Position numbers and translations under genes: made by a program
Part shown: positions 34,337 to 41,337 of the stretch, piece after piece
How the letters are laid out: each line of letters starts with the position of its first letter
Numbering within the stretch: position 1 is the first letter of the stretch
IMG/VR virus record: IMGVR_UViG_3300009159_000091
Coordinates: 1-51,621 of that record
Length of the DNA: 51,621 nucleotides
Direction: 5' to 3' (one strand)
From: a virus
Notes under the pieces: model-generated
Told to the model about the DNA's origin: nothing
Databases searched by the model: none
Seen by the model: only the letters and a program-made list of their open reading frames with translations

Positions 34337-35572
34337 TTAGTTAAAAAGTCCTTTACTGTAATTTATCATACCTTGGTTTATTGATACTCCACTTAAGACC
34401 TTTTCAGTAGCAATGTTATTTAGCGTATCCCTTGTTATGTATGTGTATTCCATATCCCCATTTGGAGACACGTTCATAATATATCCCGCTTCCCCACTAC
34501 CTATCGGTTTATCAATAAACTTTGCCTTTAACAAATCCCGTAGCAAGATAGCTGCGAGTTCTTTTGGATCTCTAGTATCACCAACATGCTCAAATACTTC
34601 ATCTATTTTTGCAAACATTGTATTAAAAAATGGTAGATTAAACTCTGCTATCTTTGGCTTCATCTTATATACATTGAGTACATGTTCACAAGCTTCAACC
34701 ACATCGCTAGTAGTTGCATGAATTGCGTTTGGTGGAAGTGTTTTCTTTCCTTCTCCTGAGAATTCAGATACTAGTGCATTAATCCCAAATACTGTATTTA
34801 ACTTTTTTAACTCTGTAGTATATTTACCTATTCTACCTAGCTGTATCATATCCTTTCCTTTTGGAAAAGCTTTTACTTCTACTCCTATATTATTTACTAA
34901 TAAATCTGCGTTACTACCTCCTCTACTGTCCTCTACCTTATTTCCTGCCTGCGATAATAACCAGTAAACTGCAATTTCTCCATGCCCTGATCCTTTTGAT
35001 CCTGCAGATCCTAATTCATCTTTTGCTTTTGGAGGAGCTATTTTATATAGTTTTTCAAATATAGCTTTGTCGTGAGCGTTTTTTACATCTATTGTCCCGT
35101 TACCCTGCACCATTTTATAGTCTTCTGGGTTACCTTCAATAGGGGGTATATTATCCGTATCTAGTGCATGTACTATTATTTCATCGTAAGTAGTCTTAGG
35201 TACTTGTGGTTTTCGCTCTCTTTTTGCTTTTGGCTTAGCAGCTGTTTGTTGTATTTCTTGACCTTTTTTTGCCTTTTGAGGTAAGTTAAACTTAACTCCA
35301 TTTGCTTCTAGTGTTTCTCTATTATAGTCCTTTTTAGTACCTTTTTCGTCTTGTGCTAGTATAAATTTATCTGTAGAATCCTTAAGTACTGTGTAGTTTG
35401 TTCTATCTATTTCAAAAGTTGTTCCTTTCGGTGTAACTGTTCCTTCCATAACAATTCCATACTCAGAATAGATTTCTCTAAGTATTTCAATATCATCAGG
35501 ATTATTCATATCTGGATAACCTTTCTTGCACCTAAATGCCCATTCTATTAGTACCTTATCTACTACGTTCAT
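34337..35572 (-). CDS. PD-(D/E)XK nuclease-like protein, 411 aa
   Basis: The N-terminus VVDKVLIEWAFRCKKGYPDM is a motif I recall in modular virion proteins of marine T4-like phages. A basic Lys/Arg linker follows (about 100-125). Residues 195-236 fit a restriction-like nuclease core: GHGEIAVYWLL (Glu199), GGSNADLLVNN (Asp223) and GVEVKAF (Glu232, Lys234), that is E...D...ExK. The C-terminus is beta-rich. The target is unknown; it could act on host or packaged DNA. Fold assignment is by motif only. It lies in the run of targeting-motif proteins upstream of terminase. Confidence 0.65.
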   Translation of the reverse strand: MNVVDKVLIEWAFRCKKGYPDMNNPDDIEILREIYSEYGIVMEGTVTPKGTTFEIDRTNYTVLKDSTDKFILAQDEKGTKKDYNRETLEANGVKFNLPQKAKKGQEIQQTAAKPKAKRERKPQVPKTTYDEIIVHALDTDNIPPIEGNPEDYKMVQGNGTIDVKNAHDKAIFEKLYKIAPPKAKDELGSAGSKGSGHGEIAVYWLLSQAGNKVEDSRGGSNADLLVNNIGVEVKAFPKGKDMIQLGRIGKYTTELKKLNTVFGINALVSEFSGEGKKTLPPNAIHATTSDVVEACEHVLNVYKMKPKIAEFNLPFFNTMFAKIDEVFEHVGDTRDPKELAAILLRDLLKAKFIDKPIGSGEAGYIMNVSPNGDMEYTYITRDTLNNIATEKVLSGVSINQGMINYSKGLFN

Positions 35573-35581
35573 AACTTATTT

Positions 35582-36142
35582 TTATAATGATGTTGGGGTT
35601 TCTTCTTCAGGACCTCCTCCTGCTTCTTCCTCGCCTCCGAAATCTGCTCCGGCTGCTTCACCACCTTCAGGTGCTGTTTCTACTCCAGGAAATTCTCCTC
35701 CACCGCCTCCGGCTGCTGGTTCTGCACCAGGTGTTTCTCCTCCGAATTGATCTGCTCCTGGTTCTTCTCCTTGAGAAATTGGGCCATTAATTAGTATTCT
35801 ATTTAAGGAATCTACTGCTTGTTGATATGATGATACTGTTCCTAAGTAGTAATTTTTTCCTTCTATGTTTGCATCAAAGTCTTTTCCTTCCCATTTCATA
35901 TTGAAGGTCTGCCCATTCTTTAACACTACTATAAAGGTAGTTGGTTTAGGAGCAACCCACTTAACATCCTCAACAAATTCATCAAATTCATGAGTTAGTA
36001 ATTTTACTAATGATTTTTTTAGGGTTGGAAATTTACCTAATATTAATTGGGTAGATGTTTTTAATGCAGGTACTTCTGGTGTTTCTTTTAATACTTCTAC
36101 GTATGCTTCTACTATTATATCTCTAAGTTCTGATCTTTTCAT
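35582..36142 (-). CDS. Head-region protein with targeting-like start and Gly/Glu-rich tail
   Basis: A 186-aa protein. N-terminus [20 protein letters not shown] contains IVE and LKE, possible protease sites. The central domain ([58 protein letters not shown]) is well formed and resembles a conserved domain in T4-like phages (recollection). From about residue 125 the protein is a low-complexity Gly/Glu/Pro/Ala tail. The start overlaps the previous stop by one base. Unknown function; a core or internal protein is likely. Confidence 0.65.
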   Translation of the reverse strand: MKRSELRDIIVEAYVEVLKETPEVPALKTSTQLILGKFPTLKKSLVKLLTHEFDEFVEDVKWVAPKPTTFIVVLKNGQTFNMKWEGKDFDANIEGKNYYLGTVSSYQQAVDSLNRILINGPISQGEEPGADQFGGETPGAEPAAGGGGGEFPGVETAPEGGEAAGADFGGEEEAGGGPEEETPTSL

Positions 36143-37872
36143 TAGTCTCTAAATTTACAGTTTTTTTGACCTGTTAAATATGGTGTTGGATGTGCTGTTC
36201 CTTTTACATGAACATGGCCGCATTTATGACAACAGGTACTTTTAGCTTCTTCTAGAGCTACTGCTGCAATATTAACTTGCTGTTGCTCAGGCTTATTTAC
36301 TTCATAATCTAAGTATTGTCTTGCTGCAGATAGATTTGCTTTTGCATTAACAATTTTTGCTTGCCACCAATGTGGAAAATCAACTTCTTGTTGTCCTTCA
36401 AATTGTGCTACTAATTCATATAGGCTTTTTGCCGATTGCATTATACCGTATATATCTCCTAATAGCATTCCTGGTTCATCATCTTCATGACCTAAATCTA
36501 GATCCTCATTTAACCCTTTCCATCCCTGTGATTTCAATACTCCCATTATTGCATATACTGCATCTTGGGTTGAGTAATCATACATTTTTGCTAATCCGCC
36601 TACAAATCTATTTACATATTTTATAAGTTCTGGGTTTGTCCCTTCAGTCATATTTTTTGAAATAGCTTCTCTTCTTTTTACTAAGTATTTATCTGCTGAA
36701 TCTACTTTTCCGTCGTTGTTAATATCGTCATCTTCTTTTCCAACTGGATCTAGTTTTTCTGCTAATTTCTTTGCTTGAGCTGTTGCTATTGCATAGGTTC
36801 TTGCATCTTTTGGCTCACCTTCCTTCTTCATTGCTTTTACAATTTCTTCTCTCTTTTTAACTTCAGGCTTTGTAAGTTTTTTTTCTGCTACTTGATCTTC
36901 ATAGTCATCTTCATAATCATCTTCCGGTGAATCACATGCTTCTAAATCGTATTGAAGCTGTAGTTTTAAATCTTTAGCTGATTCTCCTGGATAATCTTTC
37001 TTAAGTCTAGCTAGTATCTGTGGATCATATATCATAGATTCTGCCATATCGTATGCAAATTCTGTACTTCCTGCATCATCAATTGCTCCTTGTAAGATTT
37101 TTCTGTATTGTGCTTCCGAGTAAGGACGAATTCCTTGTGGTTTTCTTTCTCTTGGCTGTCTATCAAAAAAGTTTGGATTATCTTGTAAAACTTTTTCTTT
37201 TCTAAAAGTTCTAACAGGTCCATTGTTTTGAGATCCCATAATTAAGTCATCTCTCATTCCTGTAAACTCAAAGTTACCTAATCCATTAATATTGAAGGTT
37301 GCTTCTGAAATATATTTATTCATTTGAGAGGGATCAGATTCTGGTTCCATTGCTGCTATTTGATCATACTCATCATCCGATGGTTCTGCTATATACTTTT
37401 TCATTGCATCACTTAGTTTATCTTCTAGTTCCGGAGTTGGGAGAGAGACGGTGTTTCCTTGTGTTATTATGAAGTCTACTAGTTCCATTGGCTCGTTTCC
37501 TAAATCTAATATAATACTTTCTGTATCTGGATTTAAAGTAAATTTAAAAACATCATGTCCTTTATCATTACTATACTTTACCTTAATATTGAATTTATTA
37601 AGTCCAACTCCTGTAAGTCTAATATCAACTACTTCATCTCCTTGTCCTCTTAGGGATTTAAGTAGTGATTTACCTACTACTTTTCCTACTGCACCTGCTT
37701 CTTCTGCAGTGTATTTTCTACCTGCTTCTTCTTCTAATTTTTCAGTGGCAGGGTCTACAAGTTGTACATCCATTCCTTTATCTGTATATTTTTTAATTTC
37801 AGTATCAGGTGTTCCTTTTTTTAGCTCTACTGATCCTTTTTCAACTTCTAGTAATTGCATTAATTTCTTCAT
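36142..37872 (-). CDS. Modular 576-aa protein with EF-hand-like loop and zinc-ribbon end
   Basis: N-terminus [13 protein letters not shown] fits the targeting pattern. Modules in order: a beta-rich domain (about 60-150); an acidic stretch near 170; [20 protein letters not shown], a phrase common in phage virion proteins; an EF-hand/dockerin-like loop [15 protein letters not shown] near 383; a helical block with [20 protein letters not shown]; and a C-terminal Cys-rich end [12 protein letters not shown]...NC that could bind zinc. It looks assembled from widely reused small domains. Probably a minor virion or internal protein; function unknown. Confidence 0.65.
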   Translation of the reverse strand: MKKLMQLLEVEKGSVELKKGTPDTEIKKYTDKGMDVQLVDPATEKLEEEAGRKYTAEEAGAVGKVVGKSLLKSLRGQGDEVVDIRLTGVGLNKFNIKVKYSNDKGHDVFKFTLNPDTESIILDLGNEPMELVDFIITQGNTVSLPTPELEDKLSDAMKKYIAEPSDDEYDQIAAMEPESDPSQMNKYISEATFNINGLGNFEFTGMRDDLIMGSQNNGPVRTFRKEKVLQDNPNFFDRQPRERKPQGIRPYSEAQYRKILQGAIDDAGSTEFAYDMAESMIYDPQILARLKKDYPGESAKDLKLQLQYDLEACDSPEDDYEDDYEDQVAEKKLTKPEVKKREEIVKAMKKEGEPKDARTYAIATAQAKKLAEKLDPVGKEDDDINNDGKVDSADKYLVKRREAISKNMTEGTNPELIKYVNRFVGGLAKMYDYSTQDAVYAIMGVLKSQGWKGLNEDLDLGHEDDEPGMLLGDIYGIMQSAKSLYELVAQFEGQQEVDFPHWWQAKIVNAKANLSAARQYLDYEVNKPEQQQVNIAAVALEEAKSTCCHKCGHVHVKGTAHPTPYLTGQKNCKFRD

Positions 37873-37881
37873 TTGCTAGTC

Positions 37882-37890
37882 TATAAATAT
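37882..37890 (-). promoter_or_regulatory. Late-promoter-like box before the 576-aa gene
   Basis: ATATTTATAGACTAG in gene direction, 9 nt before the ATG. A second variant, CTATTTATTT, lies at 37913-37922, so this gap carries two candidate boxes. Confidence 0.45.
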
Positions 37891-37929
37891 AGTAATTATT
37901 TTTCTATTATACAAATAAATAGGGGTTTT

Positions 37930-38247
37930 TTATTGACAATGGTAATTTAAGTATCTCTGTAATGCTTTTGCATAATGAGTACCTTTATCTTTTAATTCTG
38001 CTTTTGCAGCTCTTACTTTTGTACAAGATAATTTTCCTAATCTATCTTTTAATATTCCTGGTTGAACAGGATCATCTATTCCTTCTTCTATTTCCATTAG
38101 CTTTTTTCCAGCCTCTACTGCTGCTTTATAAGCTTTACTTCCTTTTCTTGCAGGCTTTCTACCACTTTTTCGCTTAGCATTTATGTTATCCCAAAGACTT
38201 TCTTCGAGAACTTCTTTAATTATCTCTCTTAGTTGGTTTTTTTTCAT
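37930..38247 (-). CDS. Small basic protein with targeting-like start, 105 aa
   Basis: N-terminus MKKNQLREIIKEVLEESLWD (IKE, LEE) runs into a second known phage phrase, SLWDNINAKRKSGRKPARKG followed by SKAYKAAVEAG. The C-terminus KLSCTKVRAAKAELKDKGTH is basic and helical. The composition suits DNA binding inside the head. The first 32 nt overlap the end of the upstream gene in another frame. Function unknown. Confidence 0.65.
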   Translation of the reverse strand: MKKNQLREIIKEVLEESLWDNINAKRKSGRKPARKGSKAYKAAVEAGKKLMEIEEGIDDPVQPGILKDRLGKLSCTKVRAAKAELKDKGTHYAKALQRYLNYHCQ

Positions 38248-38860
38248 TTTCTAAAGTATAATAGTAGATATTTTCATTTCCTTTTTCCATTGTCCATTTA
38301 TCTGAAACTGATTCACAGAACCATTCTTTATTATCTATCATCCAATCTGGTTTTTCTGGAAATGGTTGAGTTACGAAAGACATATCTCTCCACATTAGCC
38401 TATTATTAGGTTGGAGAGTAAAGTTTCCGTTATCAAGTTTAATTAAGTGAGCTGCTTTGTATTGGGTAGGTTCGTTGGAGTATGGGTTATTAAACCAATC
38501 AAAAGTCATTAAGTAATTTCCCCACTCTTTACTTCCGTCTTTAAATATTGCTTTTACTCTTGATTGTAATAGATAATCATATGTTGTAATAGATATATCA
38601 TGTCCAAAACAATCCCATAACTGTAAATGATCTAAAGCCATTCTAGGTGCATCATCTTTCCAAGCAAGCATATGGATTGGAACTCTTGATCTAACAGCTC
38701 CTTCATCAGTCATTATATGGAAAGTAAGAGCTCTTCCTCCTACAGATTGTACTCCAAACACTATTACATCTTGCATACCTTCTCTCCCGTCATGCTGGTA
38801 CATATGCTCGATTCTCATCTTAGCATAGAAATGAGGTATGGATGTATTTAGTGTTGGCAT
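38216..38860 (-). CDS. Conserved phage protein of unknown function, 214 aa
   Basis: A beta-rich soluble protein: MQDVIVFGVQSVGGRALTFH, PIHMLAWKDDAPRMALDHLQ, LWDCFGHDISITTYDYL, AAHLIKLDNGNFTLQPNNRL. This block is one I recall in T4-like marine phages, always unassigned. It lacks the LxE-type N-terminus of its neighbours. It starts one base inside the preceding gene and ends inside the next, so it belongs to the same operon. No enzyme motif identified. Confidence 0.65.
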   Translation of the reverse strand: MPTLNTSIPHFYAKMRIEHMYQHDGREGMQDVIVFGVQSVGGRALTFHIMTDEGAVRSRVPIHMLAWKDDAPRMALDHLQLWDCFGHDISITTYDYLLQSRVKAIFKDGSKEWGNYLMTFDWFNNPYSNEPTQYKAAHLIKLDNGNFTLQPNNRLMWRDMSFVTQPFPEKPDWMIDNKEWFCESVSDKWTMEKGNENIYYYTLENEKKPTKRDN

Positions 38861-39174
38861 TATTTTTCTCTTATTAATAATTCTCCCAATACTTCTAGTC
38901 TACCTACTTCTCTTTGAAATTCAATTTGAGACATATTTAAAGAGATTTTTTTATAAGTTTCTTCAAACTCTTTCTCTGCTTTTTCCATATCAAGCTTTCC
39001 TTCAACAGCTTTCTTATAATAAGGAGCTTTTACTTTAAAATGGTGCCAAGTAAGTAGAGCAAGTCCTCCTTTTTCATGAGCATTTGATGCTATTTTAGCG
39101 GCTCCTTCTCCTCTGGTTTTAGCAAAGTCTTCAAAAGCCTCTTTAGCTTCTCTTAATAGTTCTAGTAGTTTCAT
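38860..39174 (-). CDS. Small helical protein with T4-like targeting start, 104 aa
   Basis: N-terminus MKLLELLREAKEAFEDFAKT is one of the best matches in the window to the T4 signal MKTYQEFIAE, with LRE followed by AKE. The rest is helical (EKGGLALLTWHHFKVKAPYY, LDMEKAEKEFEETYKKI, ending RLEVLGELLIREK). No cysteine or catalytic motif. Starts 3 nt after the upstream stop. Proposed internal head protein by motif; function unknown. Confidence 0.65.
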   Translation of the reverse strand: MKLLELLREAKEAFEDFAKTRGEGAAKIASNAHEKGGLALLTWHHFKVKAPYYKKAVEGKLDMEKAEKEFEETYKKISLNMSQIEFQREVGRLEVLGELLIREK

Positions 39175-39176
39175 AT

Positions 39177-39647
39177 CTATTTTGTTTTACCCCAAGTTTT
39201 ACCTTTTCCTTTTGTCTTACATTGAGCAGGTGTTGGTCTACATGCTGGGTATTTTGATCTTTTTTCTCCTTCTTGTCTTCCGCAGGATTTATATCCTCCT
39301 TTTCCGTCAGGTGCATTACAGTCAACCCATCCTTTGGATTTTCCTTTTGCTCCTTTTCTTGAGAACCATTTACGAAGTGATTCGTCCTCTTGTAGTAGTT
39401 CTTGGATTGCTTGTTTTACTTTCTTAAGCCCTGAACCATAAGGTGCTGCTTTACCTGATTGTGGATCTTCGGTTTCTTTTATGTCTTTCCAGATATCTCC
39501 TTTTCTACATCTAACAATTGCTCCTGATCTATACGCTGAGGGTTTATCGTATTTTGTTCTAGCAATACGTAGACACCTATCTGCTTTCTCTTCAGATAAA
39601 ACTTCTTTAATTAGTTGAACTAAATATAAGTTATTTACCCTGTCCAT
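39177..39647 (-). CDS. Basic Cys/Gly-rich protein, 156 aa
   Basis: N-terminus VNNLYLVQLIKEVLSEEKAD carries IKE/LSE. Then RCLRIARTKYDKPSAYRSGA, VRCRKGDIWKDIKE, RKWFSRKGAKGKSKGWVDCN, GYKSCGRQEGEKRSKYPACR and a PTPAQCK end. Six or more cysteines in these short basic motifs suggest metal or DNA binding. The last block is a module I recall at the ends of several marine phage proteins and some large eukaryotic viruses. Overlaps the 45-aa gene at its start by 17 nt. Function unknown. Confidence 0.65.
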   Translation of the reverse strand: MDRVNNLYLVQLIKEVLSEEKADRCLRIARTKYDKPSAYRSGAIVRCRKGDIWKDIKETEDPQSGKAAPYGSGLKKVKQAIQELLQEDESLRKWFSRKGAKGKSKGWVDCNAPDGKGGYKSCGRQEGEKRSKYPACRPTPAQCKTKGKGKTWGKTK

Positions 39648-39768
39648 TATACAGTTTTTTATAGTTCTTAGAACTCTTTAATTTTGAAGTTTTACATTTT
39701 GAATGAACTCCGGGTCTTGCTACTTTTGCTTTTTCTAATCTAGTTGTAGAAGGTGCTGCTTTTGACAT
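39631..39768 (-). CDS. Very small basic protein, 45 aa
   Basis: Reads MSKAAPSTTRLEKAKVARPG followed by VHSKCKTSKLKSSKNYKKLY and NGQGK. This pattern (RLxKAKVARPGxHxKxKTSKLKxSKNYKKxYxGQG) is one I recall as a conserved small protein of T4-like phages. It is strongly basic, so nucleic-acid binding is plausible. It overlaps the next gene by 17 nt and has a promoter-like box about 25 nt upstream. Confidence 0.8.
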   Translation of the reverse strand: MSKAAPSTTRLEKAKVARPGVHSKCKTSKLKSSKNYKKLYNGQGK

Positions 39769-39793
39769 AAATTAACTACTATTTACTGTGTTA

Positions 39794-39803
39794 AAATAAA
39801 TAG
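39794..39803 (-). promoter_or_regulatory. Late-promoter-like box before the 45-aa gene
   Basis: CTATTTATTTTAACA in gene direction, 25 nt before the ATG at 39768. Confidence 0.4.
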
Positions 39804-39816
39804 TAAGGAAAATTTA

Positions 39817-40398
39817 TTACGAATCTACATGGCTTTTCAAATGCTTTAAGTATTCCTGTAAATTTTCTAATGCTTTTTCTTTTACCTTAGTATTATTATT
39901 AGTCCAATCTTCAACATCCCCTTGCTCTGTTACAAAAGTATCTGTTTGGTTTATTTGTTCAAGAAAGTATTGTTCTATATCTCGAAGAAATACCTTTAAT
40001 CCTCCTTTAATCATGGACTTTTCATACTGTTCGTATAGTCCTGCTTTTCTTAAAGTAGCTTCATACTCTACAGTACAGGGGTCAAAACAAAAACCATGTA
40101 CTTTATACATTTTTTGAGCTAGCCAATGCTTCATAGGACCTCCACATTTTGGGCATTTTAAAGGCATTTGCATAGCTTTTTTTGCTGCATCTAGTTTTGT
40201 TATGTTCTGTTTAATTCCGTCTTTGATCGTCCAGGTACGTCCGCTTTCTTCCCATATATCTCCTTCATTATGGATTTCATATTGCTTTTCATACCCTACC
40301 CCGGTAACTGTTTTTCCTGAGAAATCTTTCTTTACTAGATTCCTAACTCTTTCTACGTCTTTTGACTTGAATTCTTTCTTAAGTAAGCTCTCGCCCAT
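39817..40398 (-). CDS. Zinc-binding conserved phage protein, 193 aa
   Basis: Blocks include VRNLVKKDFSGKTVTGVGYE, NEGDIWEESGRTWTIKDGIK and a zinc-finger-like LKCPKCGGPMKHWLAQKMYK ending in GFCFDPC, giving CxxC plus a later CxxxxC. The C-terminal half is helical. Found in this form in other T4-like phages (recollection) without assigned function. It overlaps the HAD nucleotidase gene by 20 nt. A structural zinc site is likely; an enzymatic role is not evident. Confidence 0.7.
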   Translation of the reverse strand: MGESLLKKEFKSKDVERVRNLVKKDFSGKTVTGVGYEKQYEIHNEGDIWEESGRTWTIKDGIKQNITKLDAAKKAMQMPLKCPKCGGPMKHWLAQKMYKVHGFCFDPCTVEYEATLRKAGLYEQYEKSMIKGGLKVFLRDIEQYFLEQINQTDTFVTEQGDVEDWTNNNTKVKEKALENLQEYLKHLKSHVDS

Positions 40399-40966
40399 AA
40401 CCTAACTCTTTTAGTTTGTTTATAACTGATTGGATTTCTCCATCCTTTACCTCTAATGCTATACCTCCTTTACCAGCAAATGCTGCTAAATTACTTGGCT
40501 TATCATCTATTAATATAGCATTTTCATTTGCAAAATCCGACTTAGCTTCTCCGAATCTAAATTCTACAGGCGGTGTTGGAGATAAGTGTTCTTTTACCCA
40601 TAATCTTTTTCCTAATCTTGAAGCATTATGTCTAGAGGGTGAAGTAAGTATTATCGGGTTATATGGTTCTATAAAAGACCACAATGCTTTTCCATTTTGC
40701 ATCCATTCCATTCCTGACCAAAAATCCGGACCTAATTCATCTATAAAACGCCAAAATTCTGCCTGTCCTTCTAGTTTTTCAAAATGCTTTGGCCTAGTTA
40801 CTTGCTTTATTACTTCTTTTGAGTAGTATTTAGTACCTTCTCTTCTTAACTCATCAACAAATCTCTTTTCAAAATTCGTTAATACCCCGTCCATATCACA
40901 GTAGATTTGATATTTTGGATAATAATCTTCCTCTGTAAGTAGTAATTCTTTTAATGATGTTATCAT
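40379..40966 (-). CDS. HAD-superfamily 5'(3')-deoxyribonucleotidase-like phosphatase
   Basis: A 195-aa protein. HAD motifs in order: YCDMDGVLTNFE (nucleophile Asp24, acid Asp26), IILTSP (Thr108 or Ser109), Lys142 in GEAKSDFA, and ILIDDKPSN (Asp154/155). The aromatic cap (FWRFIDELGPDFWSGMEW) resembles NT5C-type nucleotidases, which dephosphorylate nucleoside monophosphates. Unlike free enzymes it begins with an extra segment, MITSLKELLLTEEDYYPK, that contains LTE and resembles a head-targeting leader. Adjacent to a metallopeptidase and a zinc protein. Substrate not determined. Confidence 0.85.
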   Translation of the reverse strand: MITSLKELLLTEEDYYPKYQIYCDMDGVLTNFEKRFVDELRREGTKYYSKEVIKQVTRPKHFEKLEGQAEFWRFIDELGPDFWSGMEWMQNGKALWSFIEPYNPIILTSPSRHNASRLGKRLWVKEHLSPTPPVEFRFGEAKSDFANENAILIDDKPSNLAAFAGKGGIALEVKDGEIQSVINKLKELGYGRELT

Positions 40967-41337
40967 AACCTGTTTATTTTAAATTTATTCCAATTTTCTT
41001 CTTCCTGTCTTGCCTGTATTTCATAGGGATGATCTGTATAACTATATCCTTGCTTATAGTACCTTGTCATCCAAGTTGGTGATTGAAGATAATGTTTATA
41101 TTCATGCAATAATGTTCTTATCAGATCCTCTTCTGTTTTTATATTTTTCCAATATACGTTAATATCAGTCTCTATGTGACAGAATTCACCTTTTATCGTC
41201 TTATGTTCTGCATCACTATATGGACTATCTTCAATGTATATGTAGGGAAAGGAGGCATGATGTTTACTCATGCCATAGTGTTTCTGTATCTTCTCTATAT
41301 ACAATTCTGTTAAGTTTTCTACAACTCTTTTATCCAT
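40963..41337 (-). CDS. Small HExxH metallopeptidase-like protein, 124 aa
   Basis: The zinc motif LLHEYKHYLQSP (HExxH) is followed 20 residues on by HPYEIQARQEE, whose Glu could be the third ligand, a minigluzincin/SprT-like arrangement. The N-terminal half (YGMSKHHASFPYIYIEDSPY, GEFCHIETDINVYWKNI) resembles the beta sheet preceding the active-site helix. No pro-region or signal peptide. It overlaps the large fusion gene by 8 nt, which itself ends in a second HExxH domain. Substrate unknown; host or virion protein processing is inferred. Confidence 0.7.
   Translation of the reverse strand: MDKRVVENLTELYIEKIQKHYGMSKHHASFPYIYIEDSPYSDAEHKTIKGEFCHIETDINVYWKNIKTEEDLIRTLLHEYKHYLQSPTWMTRYYKQGYSYTDHPYEIQARQEEENWNKFKINRL

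Noticed and set aside
37451-37879. 142-codon plus-strand ORF with Ser/Phe/Leu-rich sequence
   Set aside because: Antisense to the 576-aa gene, with composition typical of the complement of Glu/Lys/Asp codons and no recognisable motif.
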